64,000 nt of DNA from DASRQK01 sp964436635 (GTDB lineage: Bacteria > Bacteroidota > Bacteroidia > Sphingobacteriales > Sphingobacteriaceae), in contig CAYTDM010000006.1 in NCBI GenBank assembly GCA_964436635.1, forward strand, positions 35,481 to 99,480, given 5' to 3'. How positions within the stretch are numbered: the stretch's first letter is position 1; each line of letters begins with the position of its first letter. Positions 52,533-61,865 of this stretch are shown piece by piece. The notes beneath the pieces are model-generated. The model was not told the origin of the DNA. It saw only the letters and a list, made by a program, of their open reading frames with translations, and did no database searches. Position numbers and translations under genes: made by a program.

Positions 52533-54659
52533 TTAAGACTTTTTGATTGAAATAAAATCAGCCATCACTTTAAGACTTTCATCTTTTATAAAATCAAAGT
52601 CAATTTTTGGTTGCGGCTCGCCTTCATTCCATGCTGGCAAACCACGAATCTTCAAAGCCTGATTAATTCGATCTCTATTTTTTTGCTGATTTTCATCGCG
52701 CTGTTTCTTTAAAATCCCTTCATTTAATGCCACACTGACTTCCTTTTCACGCACTTTAGCCGCTTCAATATCTTCTAACAAAAATTTATATTCCAAGGAA
52801 TTCACCATGCGTCTTACGTGACTTTTTTCCAGCTGTTGAATCGTTTCTGACAAATCTTCTACTACATCGAAACGAGTAGGATTTATTTGATCCCATGGTA
52901 AAGCAGAGGCTTGTGAACTTTCACCGTATTTATCGCCATCATAAATGGATGGGAACACAATGTCAGGCATCACGCCTTTATGTTGAGTACTGCTGCCCGT
53001 GATGCGGTAAAATTTAGCCATGGTGATGTTAATCTGCCCAAATTGTGGCGCACCAGAAGGAAGAACGTCTTTTCCACTTTCATCGCTCTTTGCTTTTAAT
53101 AACAAGCGATCTGTCGGGCTAATTACACGCTCCATATCGATCGCTGATTGGACCGTTCCTTTACCATACGACTGGGTTCCCAAAATTAAGCCGCGGCCGT
53201 AATCTTGAATTGCGCCAGCGAAAATTTCAGATGCAGACGCACTGAAACGGTTAATCATGACTGCTAATGGACCGTCCCAAACCACCCCGGCTTCTTCGTC
53301 GTGATTGACTTCGACTCGATTCCGAGTGTCTCGCACCTGAACCACCGGACCTTTATCAATAAACAAGCCTGTTAATTCAATGGATTCGATTAAAGAACCG
53401 CCTCCATTAAAGCGAAGATCGATGATGATTCCATCCACTTGCTCTTGCTTAAGAGTGTCAATAATCATGCGCACATCGCGCGTGGTGCTTTTATAGTTTG
53501 GATCGCCGCGGCGATAATCTTCAAATGCCAAGTAAAATTTAGGAATGCTAATCACACCGACTTTGTAGGTTTTACCATCATCCCCTTTAATCGTTTTAAT
53601 TTCTTTTTTTGCCGATTCTTCTTCTAAAATAATTTTATCCCTTGTTAAGGACACGATTCTTGGAGTCGCCGTTAAATCTTGACCTGCCGGAATGACTTTT
53701 AAACGAACGATGGTTCCTTTAGGTCCTTTAATTTTCGCAACAGCATTATCTAAGCGCCATCCAATAATGTCTTCAAATTCGCCTTCTTCCCCTTGTGCAA
53801 CCCCAATGATTCGGTCATCGATTTCCAAGGCCTTTTCTTTAAAGACTGGGCCGCCAGCAATGACCTCAGCGACTTTCACCACTTCGTTTTCCATGGTCAA
53901 ACGTGCGCCAATCCCTTCAAATGTATTCGAAATACCTTCATTAAATTGCTGCGCAAAGTACGGGTTAAAATAAGAAGTATGCGGGTCGATGGCATCAGTT
54001 AAGGCCGCCATGATCACTTGGAATGCTTCGTTATTATCCGTTTTCTTCGCTTGGGAAATTAATTGGTTATAGCGGTTTTTAAGCGTTTCTACCTGTTTTG
54101 CGGAAGCGCTATCCGAACGATCCGTACTGCTTAATCTTAAATTTAATAAGTCATATTTTACGCGTTTTCTCCATTGCTCATCGGCTTCTTCTTGAGAAGC
54201 AAACCAATTCAGGTCCTTTCTGAAATACACATAATCTTCCTCGGTTTCAAAGTCATGGGCTTGTTCGATGGCTTGCAAAGCAAAGTCCATACGCTCTAAG
54301 TAACGGGTAATATAGGTGTTAAAAACTTGGTAAGCCGCACTTAAATCACCCTTTTTAAAGTCTTTAGCTAACAAATAACGATAGGATTCGAACTGATCAA
54401 TGTCAGATTGCATTAAATAGTTCTTACCTTCGTCTAAGGAGTTTAGCAAGTTTGCATAAATAATCGATGAAATAGAATCCCCTAAAGGAACTTTTTTATA
54501 ACTGTAATTTTCAAAAAGCCCTACCACATCTTTTGCAATCACGGAGTGCTGCGCTGTGGGAACGATCTTCATAGGATTGTTGGCCAAATCCACACGAGGT
54601 TTCGAACCACAAGCAACAATGGCTGTTACCAACAGCACAAATAGAATTCTCTTCAACAT
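52533..54659 (-). CDS. prc: tail-specific (carboxy-terminal processing) protease, S41
   Basis: 708 residues with a lipoprotein-like signal (MLKRILFVLLVTAIVACGSK, Cys at 17). Tsp/Prc architecture: N-terminal helical domain, PDZ domain (FEGIGARLTMENEVVKVAEV, around 244-263), S41 core with DGIIIDLRFNGGGSLIESIE (around 405-424), catalytic Ser in INRFSASASEIFAGAI (around 463-478) and Lys in GTQSYGKGTVQSAI (around 489-502), then a DUF3340-type C-terminal domain. It degrades envelope proteins from their C-terminal ends. Gene symbol by family resemblance. Confidence 0.92.
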   Translation of the reverse strand: MLKRILFVLLVTAIVACGSKPRVDLANNPMKIVPTAQHSVIAKDVVGLFENYSYKKVPLGDSISSIIYANLLNSLDEGKNYLMQSDIDQFESYRYLLAKDFKKGDLSAAYQVFNTYITRYLERMDFALQAIEQAHDFETEEDYVYFRKDLNWFASQEEADEQWRKRVKYDLLNLRLSSTDRSDSASAKQVETLKNRYNQLISQAKKTDNNEAFQVIMAALTDAIDPHTSYFNPYFAQQFNEGISNTFEGIGARLTMENEVVKVAEVIAGGPVFKEKALEIDDRIIGVAQGEEGEFEDIIGWRLDNAVAKIKGPKGTIVRLKVIPAGQDLTATPRIVSLTRDKIILEEESAKKEIKTIKGDDGKTYKVGVISIPKFYLAFEDYRRGDPNYKSTTRDVRMIIDTLKQEQVDGIIIDLRFNGGGSLIESIELTGLFIDKGPVVQVRDTRNRVEVNHDEEAGVVWDGPLAVMINRFSASASEIFAGAIQDYGRGLILGTQSYGKGTVQSAIDMERVISPTDRLLLKAKSDESGKDVLPSGAPQFGQINITMAKFYRITGSSTQHKGVMPDIVFPSIYDGDKYGESSQASALPWDQINPTRFDVVEDLSETIQQLEKSHVRRMVNSLEYKFLLEDIEAAKVREKEVSVALNEGILKKQRDENQQKNRDRINQALKIRGLPAWNEGEPQPKIDFDFIKDESLKVMADFISIKKS

Positions 54660-54735
54660 AGTTAATGATCTAAACTTTAATCAAGTTGTTAAATTTAATG
54701 AAAATTTTGCAAGAATTTGCGGAGCAATAAAAAAA

Positions 54736-54769
54736 CCCTGCAAATTCTATCCTTAGACGATTTGCAGGG
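54736..54769 (-). terminator. intrinsic terminator of the beta-barrel gene
   Basis: Perfect 10-bp stem CCCTGCAAAT and its complement (54736-54745, 54760-54769) with a 14-base loop, followed on the minus strand by seven T. It lies 33 bp after the beta-barrel gene stop. Confidence 0.88.
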
Positions 54770-54802
54770 CAATAAGTTAATGTATTTATTCGGCTTTTAT
54801 CC

Positions 54803-57682
54803 TTATGGTCTTCCTTGGCCTCCGCCCATGCTGCCCATGCCACCCATTCTACCTGGTCCGCCCATGCCGCCGTGACCGCCTTGGTTACCAGAATTAAAGT
54901 CCATGTTTCCGCCAGCGAATTTTTGGAAGCGGTACGATAGGGTCAACATAAAGTATTGGCCTAAGCGATTTGTACGAGAATCATTAATCAAGTTTTCTGA
55001 AACGCTTCTTGAAATATTCGTTTGCTCATTTAATAAGTCAAATGCGTGGAAACGAATGGCGCCATTTCTGCCTTTTAAGAATTGTTTCTCAACATATGCG
55101 TTAATGATGAATGGGTTCGCACCAATGGTGTTATTATAACCGTTATTTGAGGTTTTAATTAAGTCGCCACCAAAAATTAGGGTTGGTGTGATGTTGATGT
55201 TCGTGTTTAATGAATATGACCAAGAGTTTACTTTGTTATTCACGCTACCACGGCTATTGTTTCCACTAGTGGTATAGTTGTAGGTATAACGTACACCTGG
55301 GTTGAACTCGATTTTTTCACTTGGATTATAGCGGAAATTCACGCCTTGTGAAGCCGTCCAGTTTTTACCGATCCCCTTCACATCATCTGCGAATGAAATG
55401 TTGTTATTGTAAGATGTAAATCCATTAAATGACATGACGTAAGTACGCTCTTTAAATGGAATCGAATAGTTATAATGTGCTCTTAAATTATAGAAACCAT
55501 CTGTGTTTAAGTAGGTCGTTTTTTGAACCACACCTAAAGCTGGATCTACGACGATCGAGCGGTTAGAAACAATTTTATCTTCAGTAACCGATCCGCTGAT
55601 GGATGCAAACCAAGATTGGCCTGAACCTACATTGAAATTGTTAAAGCTAAAGCGCAAGTCGTGCACAAACTCCGCGTCTAAGTTTGGATTACCTGTTACG
55701 ATGTTTGTACGGTTTGAAGCATCTGTAAATGGTTGTAATTGGGAGAAACTTGGTTCATTAGAACGACCATTGTATCGAATATTAAAGGATTTCGTTCTCG
55801 ACATTTTATATTCGAAACGAGCGATCGGCGCAAAGTTTAATCCTTTTCTGTTAATACTAAATACATCATTATTTACGGTCGCGTCTCCCTGCAAATGATT
55901 TGGTTGAACGCTTGCTCCTAATGAGTAGATAAACTTATCCGAACGATAACGGTAGTTTGCTCCTACACGGTGTGTAATGAATGAATAGTCAAAAATACGA
56001 TTTCCTATAAAGATTTCGTCGTCGATAATTTGTTGACCAGATGCATCCACAGCATTGTCAAAACGACGGTTGTCGTAATTTCTAAAGTTATAATCGTAGT
56101 TGAATTCAAAACTCGCTTTATCCGAAACAGGTTCTGTATAGGAAACTGAAGCACCACCATTTAAGCTTTGATTTCTTAAATCAGCAATGGTACGCACATA
56201 CGTTTCCATATCTGTTTCTCCGAAGATGACACTTTCTTCTATGCGTTGTTGATCTTGTTCAGTGGTCGATGTGTTCAAAGAGAAGTTCACAAAGAAATTT
56301 CTTCCTTTATCATTTAATCTTCTGTTATATAAACCACTTACTCCATAAGATGGTGCGCTGTTTTCAGAAATATTTTGGGTGTTTAAGCGGTTAATCAAAT
56401 CCGTATTCAAGCTGTTATTTGAGATTTGATTGCTTAATGCATCTGAATTACTTAAGCTTAAGGTTGGGGATAATTTGAAGTAATCCACATCAGTAGGCTT
56501 ATATTCTACGTTCCAATCAAAACGGTGTCTGCTTGTTTTTGTTCCGCTGGTGTTATCACGAATTTCTAATAATTTTTCATTAAAGAAATCGTTCACATTT
56601 AATGACAATGTTTTGTTGTCGTCGTATCCAAAGCTATAGTTTCCATACATGGTAAATGCAGGGCTAAAGTCTTGGCGATAGTTCAATCCGATGGAATTCG
56701 TGTTGGTCAAGCCGTTTGCGCCGCCACCAAAGTTTCCACCGCCGCCCATGCCGCCGCCCATACCTCCGCCGCCACCGCCACGACGAGCACCACCGCCACG
56801 AATGTTAAAGTCAAACAAGGATGCATTCACATTATTCAAGTTCCCCAATCCCATCACTTGCAAACCTTGTTGCATGTAACCTAACATGGCAGTCGCTTGA
56901 TAACGTTCTTCTGATCCACCTCCTACACGGAAGTTACCCATAGAACCTTTATTTCTGCTTTCGTCGATTACGATGTTCAAAATTCTTTCAGGGTCTCCGG
57001 TACGGTTTCCTGTAATGTTTGCCATATCACCATAATCATCGATGATTTGCATTTTTTCAATAATGTCTGCTGGTAAATTACGGGTAGCTGCTTTTACATC
57101 TCCTCCAAAGAAATCTTTACCATTGATTCGGATTCTGGTCACCGACTCGCCTTGAGCAGTCACGTTTCCGTCTTTATCCACTTCTACCCCATCCAATTTT
57201 TTAAGAGCATCCTCTGCCAAAGCACCTTGTCTCAATTTAAGATCCTTCGTGTTGTATTCAAGGGTGTCCTCTTTAACGATAATGTCTAATTTTGCCGTTA
57301 CGCTTACTTCTTGAAGCAAGTTCAATGACTCTTCCATCACTAATTGAGGAAGCAACATTTGTGCGCGGCTCGCTTCGTATTGGAAATCATGATACAAGGT
57401 GTCGTATCCTAAACTGCTTGCTGTCAGTTTAAAATTTACCCCCTGTAAATTTCTAAATGAAAAGAAACCTGCGTTATCACTGCTGGTATAAATGGAATCT
57501 TTTTCAGAGACTAATTTGATAGACACCCCTGAAATAGCTACTCCGCCTTTGTTTTTAATGACACCGCTTAGCTGTCTATTCGTTTGCGCTTGCGCATGCA
57601 CACAAATCAGCAGGAGCGTGGTAAGAAAAAGAACTCCCTTTTTAAGAGTTTTTAACGATTGAAGGTTGTAAATGTGATTCAT
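54803..57682 (-). CDS. outer-membrane beta-barrel protein, TonB-receptor-like
   Basis: 959 residues: signal peptide (LKKGVLFLTTLLLICVHAQA, around 13-32), carboxypeptidase-like regulatory domain (LSGVIKNKGGVAISGVSIKL, around 39-58), plug-like domain (DALKKLDGVEVDKDGNVTAQ, around 157-176; INGKDFFGGDVKAATRNLPA) and a long barrel ending YFMLTLSYRFQKFA, then a Gly/Met-rich tail. A second Gly/Met-rich segment (GGGMGGGMGGGGNFGGG, around 292-324) lies in an early loop. No TonB box is obvious. It follows the small secreted protein gene by 36 bp; together they may form an uptake or surface-binding pair. Confidence 0.87.
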   Translation of the reverse strand: MNHIYNLQSLKTLKKGVLFLTTLLLICVHAQAQTNRQLSGVIKNKGGVAISGVSIKLVSEKDSIYTSSDNAGFFSFRNLQGVNFKLTASSLGYDTLYHDFQYEASRAQMLLPQLVMEESLNLLQEVSVTAKLDIIVKEDTLEYNTKDLKLRQGALAEDALKKLDGVEVDKDGNVTAQGESVTRIRINGKDFFGGDVKAATRNLPADIIEKMQIIDDYGDMANITGNRTGDPERILNIVIDESRNKGSMGNFRVGGGSEERYQATAMLGYMQQGLQVMGLGNLNNVNASLFDFNIRGGGARRGGGGGGMGGGMGGGGNFGGGANGLTNTNSIGLNYRQDFSPAFTMYGNYSFGYDDNKTLSLNVNDFFNEKLLEIRDNTSGTKTSRHRFDWNVEYKPTDVDYFKLSPTLSLSNSDALSNQISNNSLNTDLINRLNTQNISENSAPSYGVSGLYNRRLNDKGRNFFVNFSLNTSTTEQDQQRIEESVIFGETDMETYVRTIADLRNQSLNGGASVSYTEPVSDKASFEFNYDYNFRNYDNRRFDNAVDASGQQIIDDEIFIGNRIFDYSFITHRVGANYRYRSDKFIYSLGASVQPNHLQGDATVNNDVFSINRKGLNFAPIARFEYKMSRTKSFNIRYNGRSNEPSFSQLQPFTDASNRTNIVTGNPNLDAEFVHDLRFSFNNFNVGSGQSWFASISGSVTEDKIVSNRSIVVDPALGVVQKTTYLNTDGFYNLRAHYNYSIPFKERTYVMSFNGFTSYNNNISFADDVKGIGKNWTASQGVNFRYNPSEKIEFNPGVRYTYNYTTSGNNSRGSVNNKVNSWSYSLNTNINITPTLIFGGDLIKTSNNGYNNTIGANPFIINAYVEKQFLKGRNGAIRFHAFDLLNEQTNISRSVSENLINDSRTNRLGQYFMLTLSYRFQKFAGGNMDFNSGNQGGHGGMGGPGRMGGMGSMGGGQGRP

Positions 57683-57718
57683 TCTATTTATGTATAAAGT
57701 CTTTTGTCCTAATTTGTT

Positions 57719-58438
57719 CTATTTTGCCAATTCGAAGGTCGCCCAAACGCTTTGGTTATTTCTCCCTTGCGGAAAACTCCGTGCACCTTGCGGTGCGTTT
57801 CTGCCTGGCGCAGTGCTGTTCATTCCGACACTTACCTGATAGGCTATTTTCTTTCCCACTAAGGATTCCTTTTCAGCCAGCAAATGAAGGGGAATTTTAA
57901 CCTCCATGCACAAGGCGTCTTCTTCGTCCATCTCTACGGCCATCAACAAACCGTACTCATTATTTAAGGAGATTAATCCATTTAATAAATTCCCCATCTG
58001 TTGCACCCGTACTCCTCGCACCGCATCTTTTAAGGCTACCCTTAATTCATCCGGTGTAAAGTCGTTATCAACCGACATTAAACTCCGAACCGAGATGCGA
58101 TCTACGACCGGGAAAACGATGAATGGACCGTCTCTTCGTTTGCCACTAAGGTTAAACATCCACTGCACCCCTTGAGTGAACACCTTTAATTGTTGGACTG
58201 GATCTTTCACCCGATAAGCAATGTAAAGATTCGCATCATCATTTCTCATCTCGTATTCAATTCCTTGAACAGCTAAGGTGGTTTTCAATTCGGTTCCCCA
58301 ATCACTTAATTTTCCATCTACCATTAAACCTTGCGCTTTCAGTAGTGGGTGGTGCGTTGAATTTCGTTGTGCGTTTACCGTACAAGGCGCTATTATGAGT
58401 AGCAGGCCGAAAACAATGTTTGCAAAACTATTCATCAT
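57719..58438 (-). CDS. secreted hypothetical protein, CBM9/DOMON-like
   Basis: 239 residues from ATG 58438 (MMNSFANIVFGLLLIIAPCT, signal peptide ending NAQ); longer frames use TTG or an earlier ATG and would bury the signal. The beta-rich domain with GLMVDGKLSDWGTELKTTLA (around 38-57) and RNDDANLYIAYRVKDP (around 65-80) resembles CBM9/DOMON-like domains found in sugar- or haem-binding secreted proteins. The second half holds EVDEE-type acidic stretches and a Pro/Asn/Arg-rich end (APGRNAPQGARSF). Immediately upstream of the beta-barrel gene. Confidence 0.7.
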   Translation of the reverse strand: MMNSFANIVFGLLLIIAPCTVNAQRNSTHHPLLKAQGLMVDGKLSDWGTELKTTLAVQGIEYEMRNDDANLYIAYRVKDPVQQLKVFTQGVQWMFNLSGKRRDGPFIVFPVVDRISVRSLMSVDNDFTPDELRVALKDAVRGVRVQQMGNLLNGLISLNNEYGLLMAVEMDEEDALCMEVKIPLHLLAEKESLVGKKIAYQVSVGMNSTAPGRNAPQGARSFPQGRNNQSVWATFELAK

Positions 58439-58570
58439 TTTAATTTGATTGTGCATTATTGACGCCAAATTTTGCAATAAGTTTAATTGTATAAGAATTA
58501 TTACAAGTTTCGGTTAAACTTTATGTAATTTGCGATAAAAATGGGTATTTAACCAAATAAGATTTGCTGA

Positions 58571-59221
58571 ATGTTGTTATCGTTTTTTCAAGAGAAATAC
58601 CTCGAGGTGGGTTGTGATGAAGCTGGAAGGGGTTGTTTAGCGGGCCCTGTGTTTGCGGCAGCTGTCATTTTTGACAAAAAATTCACACATGCAGAACTAA
58701 ATGATTCGAAAAAGCTCAGCCTGTCAAAAAGGCATGATTTAAGAAAGATGATTGAAGACACTGCCATGGATTTTGCGGTAGCGAAGATAGAGCCTGCGGA
58801 GATCGATCAGATTAACATTCATCAAGCTTCGTATAAAGCCATGCATTTAGCGGTCGACCAATTAAAAATTCGTCCCGAGCTGATCCTGGTGGACGGAAAT
58901 AAATTTATTCCTTATCCTTTTATCGCACACGAATGCATTGTAAAGGGAGATGGTAAATACCTTTCCATCGCGGCAGCCTCTATCCTTGCTAAGACGTATA
59001 GGGATGAATACATGAAAAAAATTGCGGATGAGTATCCGCAATATCTTTGGTCTAAAAATAATGGGTATCCGACGATTGAACATCGGAATGCCATTTTAGA
59101 GCACGGTTTATCGCCGTATCATCGAGTTTCTTTCCGGGTAACGGCCCCGCGCCAAATGGCGAAGGCAGCTCCTAATACTAAGATGATCGACGCGATTAAC
59201 GAGATGATCTCGCCTACGTGA
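58571..59221 (+). CDS. rnhB: ribonuclease HII
   Basis: 216 residues. RNase HII removes ribonucleotides and RNA primers from DNA. Catalytic motifs: EVGCDEAGRGCLAGPVFAAA with Asp-Glu (around 11-30), LILVDGNKFIP with Asp (around 99-109) and SIAAASILAKTYRDEYM with Asp (around 131-147). The family's C-terminal YHRVSFRV is present. The last 103 bp overlap the 3' end of the yfhO-like gene on the other strand, and the final 24 or so residues beyond the conserved core lie in that overlap. Confidence 0.94.
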   Translation: MLLSFFQEKYLEVGCDEAGRGCLAGPVFAAAVIFDKKFTHAELNDSKKLSLSKRHDLRKMIEDTAMDFAVAKIEPAEIDQINIHQASYKAMHLAVDQLKIRPELILVDGNKFIPYPFIAHECIVKGDGKYLSIAAASILAKTYRDEYMKKIADEYPQYLWSKNNGYPTIEHRNAILEHGLSPYHRVSFRVTAPRQMAKAAPNTKMIDAINEMISPT

Positions 59222-61590
59222 TACGATGCGGGTTCAAATTTAAACTCGACCGTGTGATTGCCTCCTGGCAATTGCAAACCTCTTAACACGTAGTTCGCGC
59301 GGATAATTGGATACTCTTCTCCGTCTACAAAAGCCTTCCATCCTTTGTCATACCAAATCTCTGAGAACACGGCAAATCCATCGGAAGGACTGCTGTATTC
59401 ATACACCAAGTGATCTGGACGGTAAGACGTCAATTGAATGCTGGCATTTTGTACTGGGCGTAATTTTCTGTTATCCAAATGCTGTTTAAAGCTCTCGTGC
59501 ACGAAGGCTTCTTTTTTAGGGTCAAAGCTGCTTAAGGCCTTCATTTCGTCGTCGTTCGTGTTGACGTAGTTCACCCGGTCTACAAACCAAGCATTGCCTG
59601 CGGCTGATTCTCTGCGTTGAATGCGTTGATTACCGGATTGTCCTTCAGCCACGATGGCATAACGCACATTTAACATGTCCAATACGTCCTCGTTAAAGGC
59701 TTGAGAAAGGTGATTTTCTATCAACTCCTGATAACGCATTAATTTCGCCGCATGATATCCTCCAATAGACTTATGGTAGTAAGAAGTTCTTGCGTCTTGA
59801 AACGGGTTCGTGGTTAAGTCAAACACGCGGTAGTTCGGGTTTTTATCCATTAAGATTAATTCGTCTACCTGGCGAAGTGCGTTAAATTCTCTGTTTAATT
59901 GAAGCGGTTCTACAAACCTCGTTTCATTTAAATAGCGTTTGTCAACAGTCCATAAATCGATTAACACGACTCCTGCGATTAACAAAATGCCTGCTTGATG
60001 ATTTAATTTGTTTTTAATCATGAACCAAACAAGGCCAAAAGTAATCGTAAGAATGATCAGTGATCTGAATGCATCTGCGCTGGCTAAGGCTGCACGGTCT
60101 TTTACTAAAGCGGCTGTCAGTTGCTCCGCAAAAGATCGATCGCCTATTTGCTGTGCCAAGCCTTCTAAGATTTGCGGATAGCTGGAACCTTTAAAGGAAA
60201 GCAATAAATCAGGTACAAGCGCGATGATTAAACAAATCGCGGCTAAACTTCCGAAAACGATAAGGACTTTTTTAGGAAGGTCTTTAATTTTATCTCCTGC
60301 AGTAATTACTTCGTTCAAGCCCAGGACGGCAAGAATTGGCACTAATAAAGATAAAATAATCAGGGTAGATTCGACCGCCCTAAATTTATTATACATCGGG
60401 AAGTAATTAAAAAATAAATCCGAGACGTATGGAAAATGTCGACCAAATGCTAATAATAAAAATAAAAGAGAGCTGCCTGCTAACCACCATTTAAATCGAC
60501 CTTTTACGAAGATTAGGCCTAAGATAAAGAGGAAGACGATGCCTGCGCCAAAGTACCACGGCCCGGAAGTAAATGGTTTTTCTCCCCAATAGGTCGGTAG
60601 GCTTCTTGCTCCCGCAATGGCTTGTTCTTTGCTCGCGCCATTGTTTTGCAACAGTTTAACTAAGTGGCCGTCTTCTTTTACTTGGGTGGTGAACCCGCCA
60701 CCGTAAGCATTCGGGATTAAGAAGGTAATGGATTCGCCGATGCCTTGGCTCCATTGATAAGCGTATTCTTTATCGACCCCTTGTGTTGGTTTACTTAATG
60801 CATTTTGGGCGGTGAGGTTTGATTTGCCCCGCGTAGATAATTGAGAATATTCATAAGTTGGCCACAATAAAGAAGCGTTCACAGCAATGGCTAAAACTAA
60901 TGTCACGGCCTGCACAGCGATGGCTTTCCCGAAAGTAGGCAGGGTTTTATGCTTGTATGCGTGGTACAATTCGATGGCAATCAGTAGCAAAACGCCTATA
61001 AACATGTAATATGGCACTTGAATGTGATTCACGCGAATCTCTAAGGCCATAGAGAAGGCCAAAATGACGGCGCCCCAAACATAATTTCCTCTAAATGTTA
61101 GCAAGATCCCTGCTAATATGGGTGCCAAAAATGCAATGGCATAGGCTTTACTGGAGTGCCCCGCTTCTATATAAATGAAGTTATAGGAGGTAAAGGCGAA
61201 TGCAATCGCTCCCAAAGCCGCCAACCAAGAACGGACGCGCAAGACATTAAACAACAAATATGCCCCTAAAAAGTAGAGTAAAACGACGTCAATCGGGTGA
61301 GGAAAGACGGTTTTAAATGCGCGCATGATGTAGGTTCCTACATTGGAAGGAAGGTCGATCAATACTTGGTAGGTCGGCATGCCTCCAAACATAGAGTTCG
61401 TCCAAAGTGGCAAGTCTCCATCTCTTTTTTGGATGTCTAAAATTTCTTTTTGCCCTGCTTTGGCTTGAAGCACGTCGTGTTGATATAGTTCTTTTCCTTG
61501 CCATGCGGATGGAAAATAAATAAAACACAGGACTGCGAATAGCCCAATGATGGCTAAGTGAATTGCATTTTTGTTGAACCAGGTTTTCAT
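59119..61590 (-). CDS. YfhO-family polytopic membrane protein
   Basis: 823 residues from ATG 61590 (MKTWFNKNAIHLAIIGLFAV); a longer frame begins at TTG. About 12-14 membrane helices with a large external loop and a C-terminal domain (SPSDGFAVFSEIWYDKGWKA, then GNHTVEFKFEPASYHVGEII) typical of YfhO proteins, which are related to GT-C-type glycosyltransferases and linked in some Gram-positives to glycosylation of wall polymers. The acceptor in this organism is unknown. Overlaps rnhB by 103 bp tail to tail. Confidence 0.85.
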   Translation of the reverse strand: MKTWFNKNAIHLAIIGLFAVLCFIYFPSAWQGKELYQHDVLQAKAGQKEILDIQKRDGDLPLWTNSMFGGMPTYQVLIDLPSNVGTYIMRAFKTVFPHPIDVVLLYFLGAYLLFNVLRVRSWLAALGAIAFAFTSYNFIYIEAGHSSKAYAIAFLAPILAGILLTFRGNYVWGAVILAFSMALEIRVNHIQVPYYMFIGVLLLIAIELYHAYKHKTLPTFGKAIAVQAVTLVLAIAVNASLLWPTYEYSQLSTRGKSNLTAQNALSKPTQGVDKEYAYQWSQGIGESITFLIPNAYGGGFTTQVKEDGHLVKLLQNNGASKEQAIAGARSLPTYWGEKPFTSGPWYFGAGIVFLFILGLIFVKGRFKWWLAGSSLLFLLLAFGRHFPYVSDLFFNYFPMYNKFRAVESTLIILSLLVPILAVLGLNEVITAGDKIKDLPKKVLIVFGSLAAICLIIALVPDLLLSFKGSSYPQILEGLAQQIGDRSFAEQLTAALVKDRAALASADAFRSLIILTITFGLVWFMIKNKLNHQAGILLIAGVVLIDLWTVDKRYLNETRFVEPLQLNREFNALRQVDELILMDKNPNYRVFDLTTNPFQDARTSYYHKSIGGYHAAKLMRYQELIENHLSQAFNEDVLDMLNVRYAIVAEGQSGNQRIQRRESAAGNAWFVDRVNYVNTNDDEMKALSSFDPKKEAFVHESFKQHLDNRKLRPVQNASIQLTSYRPDHLVYEYSSPSDGFAVFSEIWYDKGWKAFVDGEEYPIIRANYVLRGLQLPGGNHTVEFKFEPASYHVGEIISLIASIILVLGAAFAIWRGAVTRKETR

Positions 61591-61636
61591 CTTGGTTATA
61601 GAGGTTATGTTAAGTTGTTCCAATTAATACAAACGC

Positions 61637-61644
61637 CAAAAATA
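61637..61644 (-). promoter_or_regulatory. -7 element of the yfhO-like gene
   Basis: Minus-strand TATTTTTG, full TAnnTTTG match, with TTT instead of TTG 19 bp upstream. It lies 46 bp before the chosen ATG and supports the shorter start. Confidence 0.5.
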
Positions 61645-61727
61645 TAGAATTGAATCGAATTGTAAACTAAAAGTAGGAATAATATTCGAATAAGCTTCCT
61701 ATTATTCTTTGAAATAGGCTTGTGTTG

Positions 61728-61760
61728 ACGTGTACTTGCGTTTTAAACGGAAGTACATGT
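61728..61760. promoter_or_regulatory. 33-bp near-perfect palindrome upstream of ssb
   Basis: An inverted repeat centred on 61744: arms of 16 bp with one G-T and one G-G mismatch. The inner arms read TGTACTTGCGTTT and AAACGGAAGTACA. It lies about 105 bp upstream of ssb in the divergent region with the yfhO-like gene. The symmetry suggests a dimeric regulator's operator or a stable RNA hairpin. Confidence 0.6.
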
Positions 61761-61865
61761 TTATCGTACGGATAGATTGAAAAGAACACTGCACATTTGA
61801 CGAAGTAGTGGGGAAGTGGTAGAGGCGTGGGATGAATATGGTTAAATAATTTAAATAAAAAACGT

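Noticed and set aside
56672..56884. Pro- or Ala/Thr-rich ORFs on the plus strand
   Set aside because: They mirror the glycine-rich codons of the beta-barrel gene; low-complexity shadows.
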